Shown here piece by piece: positions 59,671-64,000 of a DNA stretch of 64,000 nucleotides; position 1 is the stretch's first letter, and each line of letters starts with the position of its first letter. Position numbers and translations under genes: made by a program. Source of the DNA: Cytobacillus oceanisediminis (lineage in GTDB: Bacteria; Bacillota; Bacilli; Bacillales; Cytobacillaceae); NCBI RefSeq assembly GCF_022811925.1, contig NZ_CP065511.1, forward strand, positions 1,233,501-1,297,500, read 5' to 3'. The notes under the pieces were generated by a model. The model was given only the letters and a program-made list of their open reading frames with translations. It did not search any database and was not told the DNA's origin.

Positions 59671-61050
59671 ATGAAACAAGAACAAACAGCTAAATTAAAA
59701 CTAAAGCAAACGTTTCCGCTTACAATCAAACGGCTTGGCATCAATGGCGAAGGTGTCGGATATTTTAAAAGGCAGGTCGTATTTGTTCCAGGAGCACTGC
59801 CTGGCGAGGAAATTACAGCAGAAGCAACAAAGGTAAATCCAAAGTTTGCTGAGGCTAAAATAAAGAAAATCCGCAAAAAATCGGAATTTCGTGTTCAGCC
59901 GCCATGCCCGGTATATCATGAGTGCGGCGGCTGCCAGCTGCAGCATCTCCGCTATGATCAGCAGCTGAAGGAGAAACGGGATATTATCATTCAAGCTTTA
60001 GAGCGCCATACAAAGCTGAATCCTGAGAAGCTGGATATTAAAGAAACCATTGGAATGGAAGATCCTTGGAGCTACAGAAATAAAAGCCAGTTCCAGGTTG
60101 GCCAAAAAGACGGGAAGGTGCTTGCCGGATTATATGGCATGAATTCGCACCGCCTGATAAATATTGAGCACTGTGCGGTACAGCATCCGCAGACAACAAA
60201 GGCGACAGAAACAGTGAAACGAATTCTCCAGGACTTGAGAATTCCAATCTATAATGAAAGAAGCCGAAAAGGCATCGTGAGAACCATCGTTGCCAGGGTG
60301 GGAATCCAGACAGGAGAGCTTCAGGTTGTACTGATCACAACTCAAAAAGAGCTTCCAAAGAAAGAGATCATTATTGAAAAAATCAAAAGCGAGCTTCCTG
60401 AGGTAAAGTCAATCATTCAAAATGTGAACGGTGAAAAAACCTCCCTTATTTTTGGACAGGAAACCATGAATCTTGACGGAAGCGACTTTATCCAGGAAAC
60501 ACTTGGAGATTTGCAGTTTGAACTATCTGCACGGACATTTTTCCAGCTGAACCCTGAACAGACCGTCAAACTTTATAATGAAGTCAAGAGAGCAGCGGCT
60601 TTAACTGGCAAAGAAAAAGTAGCTGACGCATACTGCGGCGTCGGAACGATCGGACTATGGGTAGCAGATCAGGCAGCGGAAATCCGCGGCATGGATATCA
60701 TCAAGGAATCCATTGAGGATGCAAAGAAAAATGCTGCCCGCCATGGAATTAAACATGCCCAATATGTTGTCGGCAAAGCAGAAGAATGGCTTCCTAAATG
60801 GACAAAAGATGGATGGCGTCCGGATGTTATTATCGTCGATCCGCCAAGAACAGGACTTGATCATCAGCTGTTAAAGACTATTTTAAAAGTCCAGCCGAAG
60901 AAAGTGGTTTATGTATCATGTAACCCATCAACATTGGCAAAGGATATTTCGGTCCTGGGGTCAAAATATAAAGTAAATGGCATACAGCCTGTGGATATGT
61001 TTCCGCAGACCGCGCACGTTGAAGCAGTTACGCTGCTTGAACTCAAATAA
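59671..61050 (+). CDS. rlmCD: 23S rRNA (uracil-5-)-methyltransferase RlmCD/RumA type
   Basis: 459 residues: an N-terminal TRAM domain ([20 protein letters not shown]), four Cys for an Fe-S cluster ([10 protein letters not shown] plus a later Cys in IEHCAVQHP), then the SAM fold with [34 protein letters not shown] and the catalytic Cys in [13 protein letters not shown]. It methylates U747 and U1939 of 23S rRNA in Gram-positives (family knowledge). Gene order with the glycosylase matches yfjP-yfjO of B. subtilis. Confidence 0.93.
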   Translation: MKQEQTAKLKLKQTFPLTIKRLGINGEGVGYFKRQVVFVPGALPGEEITAEATKVNPKFAEAKIKKIRKKSEFRVQPPCPVYHECGGCQLQHLRYDQQLKEKRDIIIQALERHTKLNPEKLDIKETIGMEDPWSYRNKSQFQVGQKDGKVLAGLYGMNSHRLINIEHCAVQHPQTTKATETVKRILQDLRIPIYNERSRKGIVRTIVARVGIQTGELQVVLITTQKELPKKEIIIEKIKSELPEVKSIIQNVNGEKTSLIFGQETMNLDGSDFIQETLGDLQFELSARTFFQLNPEQTVKLYNEVKRAAALTGKEKVADAYCGVGTIGLWVADQAAEIRGMDIIKESIEDAKKNAARHGIKHAQYVVGKAEEWLPKWTKDGWRPDVIIVDPPRTGLDHQLLKTILKVQPKKVVYVSCNPSTLAKDISVLGSKYKVNGIQPVDMFPQTAHVEAVTLLELK

Positions 61051-61097
61051 TACGGTTGTGTTTCACTATAAAAAAATTCGAAGGGAGAGGGTTTTAT

Positions 61098-61295
61098 ATG
61101 GATGCAAATAAAAAATGGCTCTCCATTCCTAAAGAATTTAGAAGCAAACTTAGAAAAAATGTTTTTTGTACGAATTGTAAAGATGTTGTCGCTATTGAGA
61201 GTTTTACGATTGAAGACCATCAATTTGGAATTGTCTTACATGGCAAATGCCAGCAATGCGGACATGAAGTGGCAAGGGTTATTGAAACTGAGTAG
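61098..61295 (+). CDS. Small CxxC/CxxC protein
   Basis: 65 residues with FCTNCKDVV and GKCQQCGHEV, a four-Cys zinc-ribbon-like site, and a basic N-terminus (KKWLSIPKEFRSKLRKN). GGGAGAGGG before ATG 61098 gives the start; the 14 upstream codons of the frame have no site. No named family is recognised. Confidence 0.6.
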   Translation: MDANKKWLSIPKEFRSKLRKNVFCTNCKDVVAIESFTIEDHQFGIVLHGKCQQCGHEVARVIETE

Positions 61296-61442
61296 TGTTG
61301 GATATGGCTTTCTGCCTCAAGTGGCGGTTCAGCTGTTAATCGCAAATAAGTCAACAATGATATGCATAAAAAGAAAAATGGAGAGCTTATTGGTAAACCA
61401 ACAAAAAAACGGAGCGGTTAACAGCATACCCCTCCTCATTGA

Positions 61443-61476
61443 GGCTTGTTTCAGGATGGAGTCTGAAACAAGCCCA
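61443..61476. terminator. Strong hairpin, probable terminator
   Basis: GGCTTGTTTCAG and CTGAAACAAGCC perfect 12-bp arms with an 8-nt loop. The T tract is poor (CATAAAATATTTT). The 61.30-61.50 kb gap holds nothing else that I can support. Confidence 0.55.
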
Positions 61477-61504
61477 TAAAATATTTTCTGTCTTGTTATA
61501 GACT

Positions 61505-62176
61505 TTATTTGAATAACTTATCAATCTGCTCTCGGTCATAATCTAAAATCCAATCATTAAGGTCTTTATAAAGTGGGAATAAATCCTCTTTATTTGATGA
61601 TATAACATCACAACCTCAGTCGTCATATAAATGGTAAAGCATTTTTCTGGTTACATTTATAAAGTAAATATCGATTCCATTTCTGGGAAATCCCTTTAAA
61701 ATTTGAGATGGGTGTGGAAAATCCTTATAACTAATAGCAGTTAAAAGCGATTTATAACGAATGTCGCTCTTTTTACAGGGCAGAACAAATCGGTGCGTGA
61801 CCATTTCTTCATAATCTTCACCATCTTCATCTTCTAAGAAAACATTCGGTAACACCTTATGTTGTAGTCTTTCGCTTAACTTTTTGTCTCTTATATATTT
61901 TTGGTAAACCTTTGCTGGTCTCTTTTGCAAAAAGTTATCATTCCTCTCACAATGAATGTCAGTGATTAACAACATTTCATCCTCATCATTAAAAACCTTA
62001 TTGAATACACCATTGATTCTTTCTTCGATTTGCTGAAGATTGCATTTATTTTCATGTTCCACCCATGGCATAGAAATTTCAAAGCGAATGCCATATTTCC
62101 ATAAATAGAACAGGGGTGGTTTTAGCGTTAGATTGTTAAAATGCTCTTTCATAAATTGAGACAAAAGGTTTTTCAT
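61505..62176 (-). pseudogene. DUF3885 protein gene with a nonsense codon (CGA to TGA)
   Basis: The first 186 codons end MLYHLYDD then TGA at 61616-61618. The frame then continues without a shift for 36 codons (GCDVISSNKEDLFPLYKDLN, ending DREQIDKLF-K) to TAA at 61505. DUF3885 proteins read YDDRGCDVI here, so TGA replaces an Arg codon, a single C-to-T change. The full product would be about 223 residues. DUF3885 proteins are of unknown function and often sit among toxin/immunity-type islands. Confidence 0.7.
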
Positions 62177-62259
62177 ACTCCCTCCAGATAACCATGGTTA
62201 ATACTTTTGTATTATGTAAAAATTGATTTAAAGTTCTTTAGATTAAGGAGATATTTAAA

Positions 62260-62953
62260 ATGTCAAAGACAAGATTATTTACAGCTATATATATTCCAGA
62301 GACACCATTTGTAAATGAAGTATTAAAGCCGAAAAATCAAAGAAATACAACTATGAATTGGTAGAAAGTAAAAAATCGCTGATACTCTTTATCATTTTAT
62401 TTATAAAAAGGATGAAAAACAACTTCATAGCTACTATTTTATAGGGGATTTAGAAGATGCGTTGGAAAAATATTTATTTGTGGAAAACAATGATTTATAT
62501 GATGACTTTGTTTCGCAGTTTTGGGGTGGAGGACAAAGATATTGGGAAAGTGGCATGGACACCCATTTAGATGTTTATAATTCAGAAGATGTACTCAAAC
62601 AACTAAACCAAGCGTATAACAATCATTTTTATGAAGAGGATGAACCTACACCTTTGTGCCATATATTTGGACAACAGATGTGGCATAGTAGCGCCTGCCT
62701 GATTGCTAATCGAACAGCTTTAATCGAACTAAGAGAAGCGATTGATGTCGCTTTAAAGCATAAAGAATCAAGGTTAGGATTATCTCCTTCTGATGGTGAG
62801 GGATATGATTTATTTATCAAATGTGCTGAAGATGACTTTGAATGGGAAGAGTTAGAAATGCCATACCACGATAGAAAGTGTTATGTACCTGATGAAGCAG
62901 CTGAACTTTCTCCATATAAAGTTTTCAAAAAATATAAACGTCATTTTCGTTAA
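62260..62953 (+). pseudogene. Frameshifted hypothetical gene
   Basis: ATG 62260 follows AAGGAG and starts MSKTRLFTAIYIPETPFVNE, ending early at TAG near 62363. A second frame (YNYELVESKKS) and then a third (ADTLYHFIYKKDEKQLHSYY) carry on to the long 3' part, which stays open to 62953 (EKYLFVENNDLYDDFVSQFW ... VFKKYKRHFR). Two frameshifts at about 62340 and 62390 would restore one protein of about 230 residues. No family is recognised. The neighbouring DUF3885 gene is also broken. Confidence 0.55.
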
Positions 62954-62991
62954 TTCTTCTGTATGAATGTCTTTACAAAACAAAAGGTAAG

Positions 62992-63212
62992 TCAGTTCAA
63001 GTAATTTCTGCCAAATAAAAGTAGAAAAAATTTAATGAAAGCCAGCAGCACGGCAATCAGCACGAAGTTCACCGCTCCAGGAGACCATTCAAATAAATAG
63101 AAGGTACAATCGTAATCCCCGAAATGTCTCCCTCGGAAAGCCCGTTCGGAATCGTAAAGAAATTGACCCCATTCGCAAAAACAAAGGCATCGGTTAAAAG
63201 CAGGAGAATATC
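62992..63212 (-). pseudogene. YitT-family membrane protein fragment, frameshifted
   Basis: On the minus strand a frame reads DAFVFANGVNFFTIPNGLSE, then GDISGITIVPSIYL, like the first helices of YitT/DUF161 proteins (GVNxFxxPxxLxxGGxxGI). After a frameshift near 63090 it continues EWSPGAVNFVLIAVLLAFIK. There is no start codon or ribosome site, and the rest of the gene is missing. Confidence 0.5.
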
Positions 63213-63217
63213 TTTTA

Positions 63218-63362
63218 TTATTTTTTTACTTGTCCGCCACCCTTATAGGATAAAACCAGATGGTGCTCGCCTGTTTCCATAGCCGCTAATTTATCATTGA
63301 ACCCGGTCGGTAAGAATTCAAGCAGGCTTCATCCGCTGTCAATAAACAGGTTCTCTCCCGGA
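63218..63362 (-). pseudogene. Unrecognised gene remnant
   Basis: Minus-strand frame ENLFIDSG, TGA, then SLLEFLPTGFNDKLAAMETG and EHHLVLSYKGGGQVKK, stop. It looks like the C-terminus of a real protein with a TGG-to-TGA change, but nothing upstream continues it. The family is not recognised. Confidence 0.3.
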
Positions 63363-63500
63363 AAGGAAAAAAGCTTTTTAATTGGGTCTGGGTCAGACTG
63401 ACCCCTTTGAAGCATTCCCGCCTGAGCAAACCAATACCATAGAGTCTACAAAGAATACTTACAAAATGATATACATAGCTTCTCTTTTTTCAGTCAACTG

Positions 63501-63626
63501 ATGAATGGTTTCATGCCTGGTGTCGATTTTTTAGTAATAGGTCTTTTTGTTTCATCAGAAGAGCTGTTTGAGCAGGGAGCTGCTCCACGCCGTTCAAAGA
63601 GTAAGCCGGTGGCATTATCGCAATGA
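63501..63626 (+). pseudogene. Unrecognised short frame, probable remnant
   Basis: 41 codons: MNGFMPGVDFLVIGLFVSSE, then ELFEQGAAPRRSKSKPVALS-Q. No ribosome site is visible and the frame extends upstream without a start (IHSFSFFSQL). It probably belongs to the same decaying stretch, 62.9-63.7 kb, in which I see no intact gene. Confidence 0.25.
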
Positions 63627-63752
63627 AAGCTGATGAATTGCATCAGGTTGTTTTGTATCAGCCTAGATTTTACCAGAAAATTTTAAAAATTTCAATTCAC
63701 CCTGTCCTTTTTGCTGTTTTGTTTGTATATAGAGGGTGAGGGAGCTGAAACA

Positions 63753-63992
63753 ATGGATGGTGTCATTGATTATCATTATGAGATTTGGCGAACCATTTTT
63801 GAAGATAGGCTGGAGGGAGAGGCTGTGAGAAAGGTGCTTGAAAATCCTTTTCCGCCGAAGGTTCCGGTTAAGGAGATGCGACCTCGCGTGCCATCCCAGA
63901 TTGTAAAGAGACAAAGTGTCACATTCCAGTCATTGTATGAAATTTTAAACTTCTGCGGGCAGTTTGATAAAAAGTGCCTAAGCATGGTATAA
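63753..63992 (+). CDS. Small hypothetical protein
   Basis: 79 residues starting MDGVIDYHYEIWRTIFEDRL, with a Pro/Lys-rich middle (FPPKVPVKEMRPRVPSQIVK) and Cys residues near the end. GAGGGAG 8 nt before ATG 63753. No signal peptide or known domain is recognised. It may be the first gene of the next region beyond the window. Confidence 0.45.
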   Translation: MDGVIDYHYEIWRTIFEDRLEGEAVRKVLENPFPPKVPVKEMRPRVPSQIVKRQSVTFQSLYEILNFCGQFDKKCLSMV

Positions 63993-64000
63993 GTGTAAAA

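Noticed and set aside
61102..61479. 125-codon plus-strand frame overlapping the small CxxC protein
   Set aside because: It is in another frame of a gene with a good ribosome site and zinc motif; its later part has no family similarity.
61616..61618. In-frame TGA in the DUF3885 gene as a second selenocysteine codon
   Set aside because: The family has Arg here (YDDRGCD), explained by CGA to TGA, and no GC-rich hairpin with a GGUC-type loop follows within 40 nt.

Overview
The window is chromosomal DNA from a low-GC Gram-positive spore former of the Bacillaceae, most like a Cytobacillus/Mesobacillus-type Bacillus. The evidence is the spore and biofilm genes (pdaA, sinI/sinR, tapA-sipW-tasA), the AGGAGG ribosome sites, many GTG/TTG starts, sigma-A, sigma-B and sigma-D style promoters, and gene order. 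From about 40 to 61 kb the order follows the treR-yfk-yfj segment of B. subtilis (treR, PfpI-like yfkM, DUF1128 yfkK, YihY, Cax, yfkD, yfkAB, SE1561/yfjT-like, pdaA, a DNA glycosylase, RlmCD), with extra genes inserted. No rRNA, tRNA, CRISPR array, intact insertion sequence or prophage was seen.

Layout. 0-6 kb: the end of a TldE/PmbA gene, an acetyltransferase, and a minus-strand Tat cluster in which a Tat-signal gluconate-dehydrogenase subunit and a GMC flavoprotein precede tatA and tatC. 6-18 kb: a possible minus-strand structured RNA, an MTHFS-like gene, Bax-inhibitor and MscL membrane proteins, a preQ1 riboswitch with queF, the YhdT/PanF pantothenate carrier, an M29 aminopeptidase, AtoE and TopB. 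17-25 kb: an RsbR-like stressosome protein, hutH behind a leader terminator, a selenocysteine peroxiredoxin split by an in-frame UGA, a short STAS protein, an Arg/Asp-rich protein and motAB. 25-30 kb: a MarR/MFS pair, an AGCS alanine symporter and the psuK-psuG pseudouridine pathway.

30-36 kb is a biofilm-matrix island. A SinR-type regulator and a class D sortase diverge from tapA-sipW-tasA and a fourth gene, a TasA-domain protein ending in an LPNTA sorting signal. It closes with a c-di-GMP-I riboswitch directly upstream of sinI, and with sinR. Copies of a GAACAAAACGTTC box sit in front of both sinR-type genes, and GTTCTTT boxes crowd the tapA promoter. The genes suggest a circuit in which c-di-GMP sets SinI, SinI titrates SinR, and SinR controls TasA fibre genes whose product may be sortase-anchored.

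36-61 kb: tRNA 2-selenouridine synthase (independent evidence of selenium use), an FAD monooxygenase/methyltransferase pair, treR, then the yfk/yfj block with stress genes behind sigma-B-like promoters, an iron/zinc-type P-ATPase, acyl-CoA dehydrogenase, gamma-glutamyltransferase, class I fumarase, PdaA, a DNA glycosylase and RlmCD. 61-64 kb is decaying DNA: a DUF3885 gene with a CGA-to-TGA nonsense codon, a twice-frameshifted gene and YitT-like fragments. Two families of roughly 120-bp intergenic repeats each occur twice.

The strongest unusual signals are the UGA-containing peroxiredoxin with a bacterial SECIS-like hairpin, c-di-GMP control of sinI, the sortase-D/LPNTA matrix protein, tapA with an apparent AUA start, a four-copy 21-bp-phased repeat after pdaA, and a minus-strand micro-ORF unit near 50.3 kb.
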